Below, piece by piece: positions 19,764-28,449 of a stretch of 64,000 nucleotides of DNA. The notes below the pieces were generated by a model. It saw only the letters and a list, made by a program, of their open reading frames with translations. It had not been told where the DNA came from and searched no databases. The DNA is from Lumbricus rubellus (lineage: Eukaryota > Annelida > Clitellata > Crassiclitellata > Lumbricidae), in assembly GCA_945859605.1 (NCBI GenBank), contig OX243822.1, positions 15,159,219 through 15,223,218 on the forward strand, read 5' to 3'. Made by a program: the position numbers and the translations under genes. How positions within the stretch are numbered: the stretch's first letter is position 1; each line of letters begins with the position of its first letter.

Positions 19764-20117
19764 ATGCTGGTCCTTGCGAGAAGAAGTTATAAAAAAGTAC
19801 ACGTTGTCGGTGGAGCAGGAATATTCGATTCCATTGCAGGATTTCTCAAGAGACTACTAACTTCGAATGCAGCCAAACAAATTGCGAGCACAGCTGTCAA
19901 AGAGATTGGGAGTGTTGCTAAGGATAAGGCTATCGACGTTGGAAAACGATTACTCAATAAGATACTCCCTAAAGCTCCCGTTCAACAGCCGATAACTCAG
20001 GAAACTAAAGTCATTCTAGCTAGATTACTAGGATCGAATCCGCAAATGACGGGAGGAGCTATTAGAATTCAGGATCTCGTAAAACGCTTAAACGGAGGTG
20101 GTTTGAAAATGGCTTAA
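19764..20117 (+). CDS. Small basic protein with cleavable amphipathic helix (A)
   Basis: 117 residues. A basic leader (RRSYKK) ends at VVGG|A (14-18). The next segment AGIFDSIAGFLKRLLTS is strongly amphipathic and resembles membrane-lytic peptides of the GLFD/GIFD type. Near the C-terminus are MTGG|A and LNGG|G, which fit the adenovirus protease consensus. The plan (lytic helix near the N-terminus, protease sites at both ends, basic) recalls adenovirus protein VI, which disrupts endosomes; I infer a similar entry role. Copy B keeps every feature despite divergence. Confidence 0.6.
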   Translation: MLVLARRSYKKVHVVGGAGIFDSIAGFLKRLLTSNAAKQIASTAVKEIGSVAKDKAIDVGKRLLNKILPKAPVQQPITQETKVILARLLGSNPQMTGGAIRIQDLVKRLNGGGLKMA

Positions 20118-20226
20118 GGTTAAATTTATTTTGCTTAAGTTTATTTTCTTATTTAGACCAAAAAATTTATTTTCTTATTTAGGTCTAAAAATTTATTTTC
20201 TTATTTAAAAATATATGTATAATAAA
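20118..20226. repeat. Repeat-rich leader of major capsid gene (A)
   Basis: AAAATTTATTTTCTTATTTAG is repeated about three times before the start codon, ending in ATATATGTATAATAAAATG. It is A/T-rich and could act as a strong promoter; the repeat is absent from B. Confidence 0.6.
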
Positions 20227-21525
20227 ATGCAATCCGATATTCTAAGATTCACAGAGCAACCACTGATCGATGAAGGTATCGAGCGATACGAATGGCACGA
20301 GTACGAACCTGTAGCGAGAACTAACCTTAACAGTTCTGGTGAAATAAGAATAAATATTGAATTACAGGACTTATATAGTCACCCAGCAGAGTCATATCTA
20401 CAATTCGAAGGAAGACTAATTAAAGCTGATGACACCGCATACGTTAATGCCGATTTAGTCGCTCTTACGAATAATGGGCTTATGTATCTATTCAGTCAAA
20501 TATCCTATCAGTTATCTAATCAAGAAATCGAAACGCTATTTCATCCGGGTCAAGCTACAACGATGCTCGGTTTACTTACGTATCCAAACGATTTTCAGCT
20601 GACTCAAGGCTTAAATCAGCTGTGGTATAAAGACACTGGAGCGACTGCTGTTATTGCGGACAACCCCGGATTTGCCACTAGACAAAGCTTTCTCATTCGC
20701 AAACCAAACACTAAAGGAATGTTCAGCTTTATTGTTCCGTTGAAGCATATTTTCGGGTTTTGCGATGATTACGACAAGATTATTTACGGCTTCAAACAGA
20801 CGCTGACTTTAGTTCGTAAAGCGGACGATGATGCCATATTCCGAGATAACGCTGCAGCTGCTGGAAAAGTTGCGATAAACAAAATTTCATGGTTTATTCC
20901 ACACGTTATTCCTTCCGATATGGAACGAATGCAGTTGTATAAGACGATTGAATCGAAATTAACGTTGCCAGTTGCGTATAGAGCTCGTCAATGCGACACA
21001 ATAACGGTTCCTCAGTCGACAAGTTTCAGTTGGCGTCTTAGCGTAAAAACATCACCTGAGAAACCTAGATATATCATCGTAGGATTTCAGACGGACCGTA
21101 GCGGTAACCAGGAAAGTAATCCGTCGCTATTTAATCACTGCGATCTCAAGAACATATATGTGATGATGAATCAAGAAAGATATCCAGCTGTCGATCATAA
21201 CCTGTCGTTTCCTAATCAACAATTCTCCAGAGCGTACAGAGACGCGTCCTCCTTTAGTCAAAAATTCTATGGTATGGATAAGTTGATTACCCAAAGCAAT
21301 ATAACACCTGTAGATTATAAAGAATTATACCCGTTGTTCGTGTTCGATGTAAGCAAACAATCCGAGCGTTTGAAATCGTCAGTCGTTGATATTCAGATTA
21401 AGGCTCTTTTCAATGCAGCAGTGCCAGCCGACATAGAAGCGTATGCTGTCGTAATTTCAGATAGGTTGCTGCAGTTCCAATCGGATGGACAGAAAATGAG
21501 TGTAGTGTATGGAAAATTGATTTAA
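20227..21525 (+). CDS. MCP: Major capsid protein, double jelly-roll type (A)
   Basis: 432 residues from the ATG at 20,227; an upstream in-frame ATG at 20,215 adds four residues, but copy B starts at the equivalent of 20,227. Conserved blocks include FSQISYQLSNQEIE, FHPGQATTMLGLL, VPLKHIFGFCDDYDKI and DVSKQSERLKSSVVDI. Size, position and strong conservation between the two elements point to the hexon-like major capsid protein of adintovirus-type Polintons, which would form trimeric capsomers. The double jelly-roll fold is inferred from the family; I cannot see it directly. The gene is intact in both elements. Confidence 0.85.
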   Translation: MQSDILRFTEQPLIDEGIERYEWHEYEPVARTNLNSSGEIRINIELQDLYSHPAESYLQFEGRLIKADDTAYVNADLVALTNNGLMYLFSQISYQLSNQEIETLFHPGQATTMLGLLTYPNDFQLTQGLNQLWYKDTGATAVIADNPGFATRQSFLIRKPNTKGMFSFIVPLKHIFGFCDDYDKIIYGFKQTLTLVRKADDDAIFRDNAAAAGKVAINKISWFIPHVIPSDMERMQLYKTIESKLTLPVAYRARQCDTITVPQSTSFSWRLSVKTSPEKPRYIIVGFQTDRSGNQESNPSLFNHCDLKNIYVMMNQERYPAVDHNLSFPNQQFSRAYRDASSFSQKFYGMDKLITQSNITPVDYKELYPLFVFDVSKQSERLKSSVVDIQIKALFNAAVPADIEAYAVVISDRLLQFQSDGQKMSVVYGKLI

Positions 21526-21541
21526 AGAATACTTATATATT

Positions 21542-21871
21542 ATGAAGCTACCAGAGCTTAGAATGTTAGCCAAGCATCACGATGTTACAGGCACTTCACA
21601 TCTCAACAAACCTCAAATGATAGCTGTACTGATTGAAAAGAATATTCTTCCGACGGACTACAAGTCTGTGTCATATCGACATGACACGTTGAGTAGTATC
21701 AGGAAACAACCGAGAAGAGTAGATATTATAGATCGAGAGACTGGCGTTGTTACCTCGTATCCATCGATGTATAAAGCTGCTAAGGCCTATGGTCAGAGTG
21801 CTGGTATAATAGCTTATCATAACGGAAATGTCTGGAGAGATAGATACGAAATTAAAGTGTTTGAGAGATAG
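21542..21871 (+). CDS. SAP-NUMOD DNA-binding protein (A)
   Basis: 109 residues. Residues 1-33 (LPELRMLAKHH..GTSHLNKPQMIAVLI) look like a SAP motif, a helix-extended-helix that binds A/T-rich DNA. Residues 58-109 (DRETGVVTSYPSMYKAAKAYG..) resemble NUMOD1 modules of phage and intron endonucleases, also DNA-binding. No nuclease domain follows. It lies between the capsid and polymerase genes. In B the corresponding slot holds no such gene, but SAP motifs are fused to the polymerase. A role in replication or regulation is inference. Confidence 0.6.
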   Translation: MKLPELRMLAKHHDVTGTSHLNKPQMIAVLIEKNILPTDYKSVSYRHDTLSSIRKQPRRVDIIDRETGVVTSYPSMYKAAKAYGQSAGIIAYHNGNVWRDRYEIKVFER

Positions 21872-21887
21872 AATGATTTGCAATTAA

Positions 21888-21943
21888 AGTGGATCTTCGA
21901 TCTCACAGATAAGTGTTCGATAAGTGGATCTTCGATCTCACAG
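21888..21943 (+). repeat. 21-bp motif AGTGGATCTTCGATCTCACAG, two non-coding copies
   Basis: Copies at 21,888-21,908 and 21,923-21,943, upstream of the polymerase gene, are identical to those within the glycine-rich gene at 18,063. The core GATCTTCGATC is partly palindromic. Confidence 0.85.
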
Positions 21944-21977
21944 CTAATGTTTTAATATTTTTGCGTGGTAAGATAAA

Positions 21978-24900
21978 ATGTATTTAAAGAAAAGTAGTTT
22001 AAGAAACATGAACCATGTTGAACACTTGCTCGACTCATCGGTTCCTGACATTAAGGTTCCTACGCTTACCCCCACACCTGGTAAATACAAACCAGTAGCG
22101 CCTAAGAGAAAATACAAAAATAGGGTTAGAGCTAAATTAAATGATTTTGCGGATTGGTTACTTAGTTATGTACCTGAACGAGATAATAAAGCAGTTAACG
22201 AAAAACTAGAATCGTTGAAGTCAACTGTTTCCAGGATATTTGATAAAATTAAAATTCGAGAAACGGCGTCGGCTATTAAAGGATTCACGAAGCAGTATAG
22301 AATAGATGGAATTAATGGAATGGATGCCTCGTCGTTTCTTAATTTCGTCAGACCGCAGGTAGTAAATCTGTTATCGAGTAATCGCCAAACAAAGGTTAAT
22401 CTAGTTCTTACTTGTACTATGGAACGAGTAGATATGAAATCTGGAATAGTGACTTCTGAGGATATACCATTCGTTTCCAGGGCAGAAGTTATTTTAGAAG
22501 CAACCGACTTGAATGAAATATACAGCAGAAAGAAAGACAAAATCATGGAGTCTATTGCTAGTTTTCAGATGCAAGGAAGTAATTGGAGATTTAAAGCCGT
22601 TGTAAAATTAGATATAAATACGGTAAAATATACACCCTTAAGAGGTAGTTCTTACATTCCGCTTCCCGACTTTTTAGCTAATAAAAAGGCTATTATAAAT
22701 ATGAAAAACGACGATGAAGAATGCTTCAAATGGTGTATCACTAGAGCTTTGAATCCGGTTGTGAAAAATCCGGAAAAAATAACGAAAGCTTTGACAGAAC
22801 AATCGAAAAAACTTAACTGGAGTGGTATTGAGTTTCCAGTTGCTGTTGATGCTAATGTGATAGGTAGGTTCGAGAGAAATAATAATATTAATGTTAATGT
22901 ATTCGGTTATGAAAAAGAAGTATACCCGCTTTATCTGTCTAAGTGTGAAAGTAGTATTGATCTTTTGCTTATATCTGATGGAGAAAAAAAACATTATTGC
23001 TGGATCAAGAATTTTAACAGATTGATGAGATTTCGGACTAATTCGATGTATTATTGTAAAAGGTGTATGAATGGTTTCACAACGACAGGAGCGCTTAAAA
23101 ACCATAATGAGTACTGCAAACTCCATAACGCACAAAAAATAGAAATGCCACCACCAGGAACTATGCTAAGTTTTAAAAGTTATAACAATTCTATGAGGGT
23201 TCCGTTTATAGTCTACGCAGATTTCGAGTCTTTTGTGAAGCCAATAGACACTTGTCAACCAAATCCAGAGTTGTCGTACACTAATAAATATCAAAAGCAT
23301 ACTCCTAGCTCCTTTTGTTACCACATAAAATGTTTCGACGATAGTGTATATTCTCAAGATCCTGTGACGTTTACGGCTGAAAGCGAAGATGATGATGTTG
23401 GCCAAGTATTTGTAGATAAACTCACAGAGAATATAAAACAAATATATAATCAATTCAAATTCCCTAAGAAGATGATATTTACAGAAGAGGACAAGAAGTG
23501 TTTTGATGGAGCTACTATATGCCATATCTGTGAAAAACCGTTGGGCGAAGACCGAGTGAGAGATCACTGTCATCTTAGCGGTAAATTTAGAGGGGCTGCT
23601 CATAACATTTGTAATTTAGACTATAAAATCCCCAAGTTTTTTCCTGTAGTGTTTCATAATCTTTCCGGGTACGATTGTCATCTGTTCATTAAGAAACTGA
23701 GAGGTAATAATGGAGAGAAAATTAATTGCATACCTAATAACGAGGAAAAGTATATATCTTTTAGCAGAGAGGTCGTTGTTGATAAGTTTGTAAATAAAGA
23801 GGGAAAAGAGATTACCGTCAAGCGACAACTGCGTTTTATCGACAGTTTTAAATTTATGGCTTCTAGTCTTGATGCTTTATCGAGGAACCTAAGCAAAGAC
23901 CAGTGTAAAAATATTGGGAAACGATATACTGGAAAGAAGCTCGATCTTTTGCTAAGAAAAGGCATATATCCTTATGACTACGTCGATTCATTTACTACCT
24001 TTAATGAAACCGAACTACCACCAAAATCCGCTTTCTATTCTAAGCTAAATGATTCGAATATTAGCGATGAAGACTACGAGCATGCAAAAACGGTATGGAA
24101 GGAATTTGGATGCAAAACATTCAGAGAATATCACGATTTATACAACGTTTCGGATGTTCTGTTGCTTGCCGATGTTTTCGAAAACTTTAGAGATGTGTGT
24201 ATGAAGAACTATACGCTTGACCCTGCATGGTATTATACATCTCCTGGCTTAGCCTGGGATGCCGCTTTAAAATTGACAGGTGTGAAATTGGAGTTATTGA
24301 ATGATTATGATATGATTCTGATGCTTAGGCAAGGGATGAGAGGAGGAGTGAGCACAATATCAAATCGTTACGGGAAAGCGAATAATAAATATATGAGTGA
24401 TTTCAATAGTAACGAAAATTCTACATTTATTACTTACCTGGATGCGAATAATCTATATGGATGGGCTATGATCAAAAATTTACCTACTCACGGGTTCAAA
24501 TGGATGAACGAAGATGAATTAAAAAATTGGAGAAGTATTCCATGCATATTGGAAGTTGATTTGGAATATCCTAAAGAGTTACACGACCTGCATAACGATT
24601 TTCCGTTAGCTCCTGAAAGCATTGAGATTGACAAAGTCAAAAAGTTAATTCCAAACTTAAACGATAAAAAGAAGTATGTGCTACACTATGATAATCTGAA
24701 GCTGTACGAGAGCTTAGGTCTGAAAATAACAAAGGTGCATAGAGGTATACTATTCGAGGAAAGTGATTGGTTGAAAAAGTATATCGATTTAAATACAGCT
24801 CTTAGAACGAAAGCTACTAATGACTTTGAGAAAGACTTTTTCAAGTTAATGAATAACAGTGTCTTTGGAAAAACTTGTGAGAACATTGAAAATCGTGTTG

Positions 24901-25634
24901 ATGTAGAGTTAGTGTGTCAAGAGGAGAGGGCTATTGAACTAGCCGCTAAACCTAATTATGAGAGATGTACTATTTTCGATGAAAATCTAATAGCCGTTCA
25001 CATGAAAAAAACTAAATTGTACTATAATAAACCTATATATCTTGGCATGTGTATATTAGACTTGAGCAAAACGCTGATGTATGAATTTCATTACAATTAC
25101 ATCAAGGATAAATACGGAAATAGAGCTAAATTATTATTTACCGATACAGATTCTTTGACATACGAAATTAAAACTGAAGACTTTTACTCAGATATCGCAG
25201 GCGATATTAAGACTCGATTCGACACGAGTGAATACCCGAGAGATCATCCATCTGGTATTGAGGTTGGAGTAAATAAAAAAGTTATTGGAATGTTCAAGGA
25301 TGAAGCTAGTGGGAAACAGATAAAAGAATTTATTGGACTCAGAGCAAAGTTGTATTCTTATAAGATGGCTGCTGGAGATGAGCACAAGAAATGTAAAGGT
25401 ATTAAGAAGAATGTTGTCCAGAAAACTATTACTCACGAAGATTATAAAGACTGTTTATTTACTAAAAAAGAACAACAACGAACGATGAATGTTATTAGAT
25501 CTTATCATCACGATATTTATACAGAAGAAATTAATAAAGTTGCATTATCTGCAGATGACGATAAACGGGTAATAATGGAGGATGGAATTCATACTTTGGC
25601 ATATGGTCACTACTCGTTGAAAATTTTTAATTAA
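21978..25634 (+). CDS. PolB: Protein-primed family B DNA polymerase (A)
   Basis: 1,218 residues; replicates the linear element, in the family using a terminal protein primer. Order: helical N-terminal region; C2H2-like finger CKRCMNGFTTTGALKNHNEYC (about 355-375); exonuclease motif I YADFESF (about 415); a zinc-binding endonuclease-VII-like insert CHICEKPLG..RDHCHLSGKFRGAAH (about 515-545); exonuclease II HNLSGYDCHLF; polymerase motif A YLDANNLYGWAM (about 825), motif B LMNNSVFGKT (about 960) and motif C TDTDS (about 1,054). All catalytic residues are present. The start ATG follows GATAAA. It lacks the N-terminal SAP motifs of copy B. Confidence 0.95.
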   Translation: MYLKKSSLRNMNHVEHLLDSSVPDIKVPTLTPTPGKYKPVAPKRKYKNRVRAKLNDFADWLLSYVPERDNKAVNEKLESLKSTVSRIFDKIKIRETASAIKGFTKQYRIDGINGMDASSFLNFVRPQVVNLLSSNRQTKVNLVLTCTMERVDMKSGIVTSEDIPFVSRAEVILEATDLNEIYSRKKDKIMESIASFQMQGSNWRFKAVVKLDINTVKYTPLRGSSYIPLPDFLANKKAIINMKNDDEECFKWCITRALNPVVKNPEKITKALTEQSKKLNWSGIEFPVAVDANVIGRFERNNNINVNVFGYEKEVYPLYLSKCESSIDLLLISDGEKKHYCWIKNFNRLMRFRTNSMYYCKRCMNGFTTTGALKNHNEYCKLHNAQKIEMPPPGTMLSFKSYNNSMRVPFIVYADFESFVKPIDTCQPNPELSYTNKYQKHTPSSFCYHIKCFDDSVYSQDPVTFTAESEDDDVGQVFVDKLTENIKQIYNQFKFPKKMIFTEEDKKCFDGATICHICEKPLGEDRVRDHCHLSGKFRGAAHNICNLDYKIPKFFPVVFHNLSGYDCHLFIKKLRGNNGEKINCIPNNEEKYISFSREVVVDKFVNKEGKEITVKRQLRFIDSFKFMASSLDALSRNLSKDQCKNIGKRYTGKKLDLLLRKGIYPYDYVDSFTTFNETELPPKSAFYSKLNDSNISDEDYEHAKTVWKEFGCKTFREYHDLYNVSDVLLLADVFENFRDVCMKNYTLDPAWYYTSPGLAWDAALKLTGVKLELLNDYDMILMLRQGMRGGVSTISNRYGKANNKYMSDFNSNENSTFITYLDANNLYGWAMIKNLPTHGFKWMNEDELKNWRSIPCILEVDLEYPKELHDLHNDFPLAPESIEIDKVKKLIPNLNDKKKYVLHYDNLKLYESLGLKITKVHRGILFEESDWLKKYIDLNTALRTKATNDFEKDFFKLMNNSVFGKTCENIENRVDVELVCQEERAIELAAKPNYERCTIFDENLIAVHMKKTKLYYNKPIYLGMCILDLSKTLMYEFHYNYIKDKYGNRAKLLFTDTDSLTYEIKTEDFYSDIAGDIKTRFDTSEYPRDHPSGIEVGVNKKVIGMFKDEASGKQIKEFIGLRAKLYSYKMAAGDEHKKCKGIKKNVVQKTITHEDYKDCLFTKKEQQRTMNVIRSYHHDIYTEEINKVALSADDDKRVIMEDGIHTLAYGHYSLKIFN

Positions 25635-25650
25635 TGTTTATATTAAATAA

Positions 25651-26073
25651 ATGAGCGTCAAACAAATCGATGTTTGTGGAGTAGTGCTACCGAATATTGC
25701 TTTATCGAATGTGGATCTAATCGAAGCGGCTAAGAAACTAAACATCAATAATTTTAGAGGAGTATTTCTCAGAGACGAGCTGCCGAAGAAACCTGGACGG
25801 AATGAGTGTGGGATATTGAATCTAGATGATTCTAATGGGGTGGGCTCGCACTGGTGCTCTTTCTTAAAGAGCGGTAATGAGAAAATATATTTCGATAGTT
25901 ACGGCCTTCCTCCCCCTCTGGAACTGATAAAGTATTTACACCGTCCAGTGTTATATAACAGTGAGCGAATACAACCCAATAACGAAGTATTTTGTGGTCA
26001 TTTGTGTTTGTATGTATTGAAGATGGTGGGTGATGGAATGAATTTCCAAGAAGTTATAAATGGCTTGCATTAA
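25651..26073 (+). CDS. PRO: Adenain-like cysteine protease (A)
   Basis: 140 residues. The catalytic set of adenovirus/Ulp1-type proteases is visible: His67 in GSHWCSF, Asp82 in YFDSYG, Gln108 and Cys115 in FCGHLC. It would cleave virion precursors; candidate sites of the V-x-G-G|x type occur in three neighbouring proteins. It starts 17 bases after the polymerase stop. Copy B is strongly conserved. Confidence 0.92.
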   Translation: MSVKQIDVCGVVLPNIALSNVDLIEAAKKLNINNFRGVFLRDELPKKPGRNECGILNLDDSNGVGSHWCSFLKSGNEKIYFDSYGLPPPLELIKYLHRPVLYNSERIQPNNEVFCGHLCLYVLKMVGDGMNFQEVINGLH

Positions 26074-26091
26074 AAATTATTATTATATAAA

Positions 26092-26853
26092 ATGCCTGTC
26101 GATAAATTTGGTCACACCGCTGCTGGAGGAACATCACGAAGAGTAATCGTTGGAGGTGTTACTCTTAGCCAAGTAAATGCTAATTTTCTTCGATTGGATG
26201 GGACAAATCTGCCGACTGGAAATCTAAATATGAATGGATGTGTGATAAAAGGTCTCCCAGTAACGAATACTTCGACTGCCGGAATGGATGAAGCTTTAAG
26301 TAGGGGGCAAGCCATAGATTTCATAACGAATCACGACGATTCTCCGTCCAACGATAATCATTTGACGAATAAGAAATACGTTGATGAACAAGTTACAAAG
26401 TACGTCGATAAATCTCTGAAAAAGTGCCATGTTGGATATATTCCTCCCTTGGAAGCTGATGAAAGTGTGACAGGATTCGTTGCTAGTGCCAGTGCTTGTT
26501 ATAACGAAAACAAAGCCTACCATGCTTTCACTAATCTCACCGACGATGTTAACGCAGCTTGGGTTTCGGGTGAAGATAAAACTGTTTGGTTACAAATTAA
26601 ATGTCCTGAGCCAGTTAAAATTTGGAGAATTGTTTTGAAAAGAGAAAATGTATCTTATTTCGATTTATACGCTAGCAATGATGGAGTAGTGTTTGCATTC
26701 TTATCTTATTCTTCAAGAACTTTTGAAGATACAGTTTTAAATATTTCTACTACGGATGCATATCAATATTACAGAGTTACATCTACATGGCAAAGGGAAG
26801 ATAATCTTATACGAAAGATTCAGGTAATGCAATTATATGTATACGATGACTAA
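26092..26853 (+). CDS. Fibre-like protein with discoidin (F5/8C)-type head (A, first)
   Basis: 253 residues. Residues 1-100 (PVDKFGHT.., ITNHDDSPSNDNHLTNKKYVDEQ) are shared with the three other fibre-like proteins in this window and probably form the tail and shaft. The head (about 120-250) differs: ESVTGFVASASACYNENKA, AAWVSGEDKTVWLQIKC and YYRVTSTW follow the beta-sandwich pattern of F5/8 type C domains, which bind sugars. I infer a capsid spike for receptor binding. The head is not found elsewhere in the two Polintons. Confidence 0.65.
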   Translation: MPVDKFGHTAAGGTSRRVIVGGVTLSQVNANFLRLDGTNLPTGNLNMNGCVIKGLPVTNTSTAGMDEALSRGQAIDFITNHDDSPSNDNHLTNKKYVDEQVTKYVDKSLKKCHVGYIPPLEADESVTGFVASASACYNENKAYHAFTNLTDDVNAAWVSGEDKTVWLQIKCPEPVKIWRIVLKRENVSYFDLYASNDGVVFAFLSYSSRTFEDTVLNISTTDAYQYYRVTSTWQREDNLIRKIQVMQLYVYDD

Positions 26854-26880
26854 TCTGCATTAAAAATTATTATATATAAA

Positions 26881-27954
26881 ATGCCCGTCGATAAATTTGG
26901 TCACACCGATGTTAGTTCATCACAAAGAGTAATCGCTGGAGGTGTTACTCTTAGTCAAATAAATGAGAGTTTTCTTCGATTGGATGGAGCAAACATCGCG
27001 ACTGGAAATTTAAAAATGGGTGGTCACAAAATTAAAGGACTACCAACAACGAAACCTTTGACAGCAGCAATGGATGAGGCTTTAAGTTGGGGTCAAGCTA
27101 TTGATTTGATAACGAATCACGACGATTCTCCGTCCAACGATAATCATTTGACGAATAAGAAATACGTTAATGAACAAGTTGCATCGAAGGTGGCTAAGAC
27201 TGGTGATACAATGACTGGTGATCTATTCTTAAACGTTGGCTTCGATCGTCTGCGTTCAATGGGTTGTAAGGACTTGAGAGGAGATAATAAAGAATTCACT
27301 ATTTTCTTAGGTAGTATACGAAATAAACTACAATGTTCGTTAAACAATCCTATTACATTACAATCGATGGATGGATTTCGTTTTAGAATAAACAATGAAA
27401 TCATGTTAGAGATGGTTAAGTCGACGCAATACAATATTTCATCTCAAATAAATGTGCATACAACCATCTTTATGCATGATGGTTACATTACAGGTCTACA
27501 CAATCCCAACAGCGCCAGCGATGCAGCTACGAAGCAGTATGTAGATTCTATCACAATCGGTCCCGCGCTTAGCATTCATTCTTTAACTCGTCAAGCCATA
27601 GACGCTAAAACTCACACAAGAGTTTCTTTCGATAGTGTAAGATTCCAAACCGATGCTGGTATAAGTACGAGACTGACTCGTGTCACTCCCGGAAAAGCCG
27701 GATACTATTTGGTTTCGACGTATATAGAATTTTGTGACACTAATACCGCTCATGGTAACGTCTACCTGTATAAAAATGGAGCGAATTACATGCAAATTGC
27801 GGGCGGAGGGGGTACGGGAGCTGCGCATAACAATTCAACCGGTTGTAGCATAGTTTTTGTAACCAACACCGATTTTCTCGAGATATTCGTTTATTCACAC
27901 ATCGCACTAAATATATTCGCTAGAGACTTTTCGGCAGTATTCTTACGACCTTAA
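26881..27954 (+). CDS. Fibre-like protein with C1q/TNF-like head (A, second)
   Basis: 357 residues. The N-terminal 100 residues match the preceding gene. An extra middle domain (about 105-215) follows, containing KTGDTMTGDLFLN and ending NPNSASDAATKQYVDS, as in phage tail-fibre shafts. The head (about 225-357) has VSFDSVRFQTD, GKAGYYLVSTYIEF, VYLYKNGANYMQIAGG and FSAVFLRP, the strand order of C1q/TNF-like trimers. Probably a second, longer receptor-binding spike. It ends about 30 bases before the right TIR. Confidence 0.65.
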   Translation: MPVDKFGHTDVSSSQRVIAGGVTLSQINESFLRLDGANIATGNLKMGGHKIKGLPTTKPLTAAMDEALSWGQAIDLITNHDDSPSNDNHLTNKKYVNEQVASKVAKTGDTMTGDLFLNVGFDRLRSMGCKDLRGDNKEFTIFLGSIRNKLQCSLNNPITLQSMDGFRFRINNEIMLEMVKSTQYNISSQINVHTTIFMHDGYITGLHNPNSASDAATKQYVDSITIGPALSIHSLTRQAIDAKTHTRVSFDSVRFQTDAGISTRLTRVTPGKAGYYLVSTYIEFCDTNTAHGNVYLYKNGANYMQIAGGGGTGAAHNNSTGCSIVFVTNTDFLEIFVYSHIALNIFARDFSAVFLRP

Positions 27955-27983
27955 TTTCCTTGCTGATCGAAATAATAAAAGAC

Positions 27984-28174
27984 TTCCAAAGGGCGGTGAC
28001 CAATCCTCTCCCTCGCCGTCTCATCATCCACTGACCGTGTACTCATCATAGCTGAGTCGGCTTGTGGAACAGAAATCTCGTAACAAATTTCTGCCCCGGC
28101 GGGGAATTGAACCCCCGACCTCTTGGTCGACAGTCCAGCGCGCTATCCACTGTACTACCGAGCACCCCCCTCAG
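27984..28174 (-). repeat. tRNA-like SINE inside right TIR, with target duplication
   Basis: Inverted counterpart of the left-TIR SINE. It is bracketed by identical 15-bp repeats GAAATAATAAAAGAC at 27,969-27,983 and 28,175-28,189, as expected from retroposition into this arm. Confidence 0.7.
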
Positions 28175-28443
28175 GAAATAATAAAAGACATCCAGAAAAT
28201 TAAAAAGACATCTGATTTTTTTTTAAACACCATTTTAGCTGATATTTTCTTCAATATCAGGCTTCTTAGAAAATAGCCAAAGAATCCATTCTATTAAGAA
28301 TTTTTCTTAAAACCAAAATCAGCCAGCTTATTTTAGCTTCAATAGGAAAAACACCAGCTTATCCTTTATCACCATTTTAACTTAATTTATCTTCAATATC
28401 AGGCTTCTTCAAAAATAGCCAGCTAATTAATTTTACATCTACT
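27990..28443 (-). repeat. Right TIR of Polinton A
   Basis: Inverted copy of 11,676-12,129, ending CATCTACT just before the duplication GTGGGT. Confidence 0.9.
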
Positions 28444-28449
28444 GTGGGT
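28444..28449. repeat. Target-site duplication of Polinton A, right
   Basis: GTGGGT, identical to 11,670-11,675. Confidence 0.9.

Larger units (their letters stand above)
11676..28443. mobile_element. Polinton/Maverick A (adintovirus-like), complete
   Basis: A 16,768-bp element with 454-bp terminal inverted repeats beginning AGTAGATG, flanked by perfect 6-bp duplications. It encodes integrase, phospholipase-type protein, packaging ATPase, penton and major capsid proteins, polymerase B and adenain-like protease, that is, both a transposon and a virion gene set. All core frames are open and the duplications are intact, so the insertion is probably young. Integrase and phospholipase run leftwards; everything from the ATPase to the fibres runs rightwards. 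Compared with Polinton B it has an extra left-end gene and repeats, and its polymerase-to-fibre block points the other way. Confidence 0.95.
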
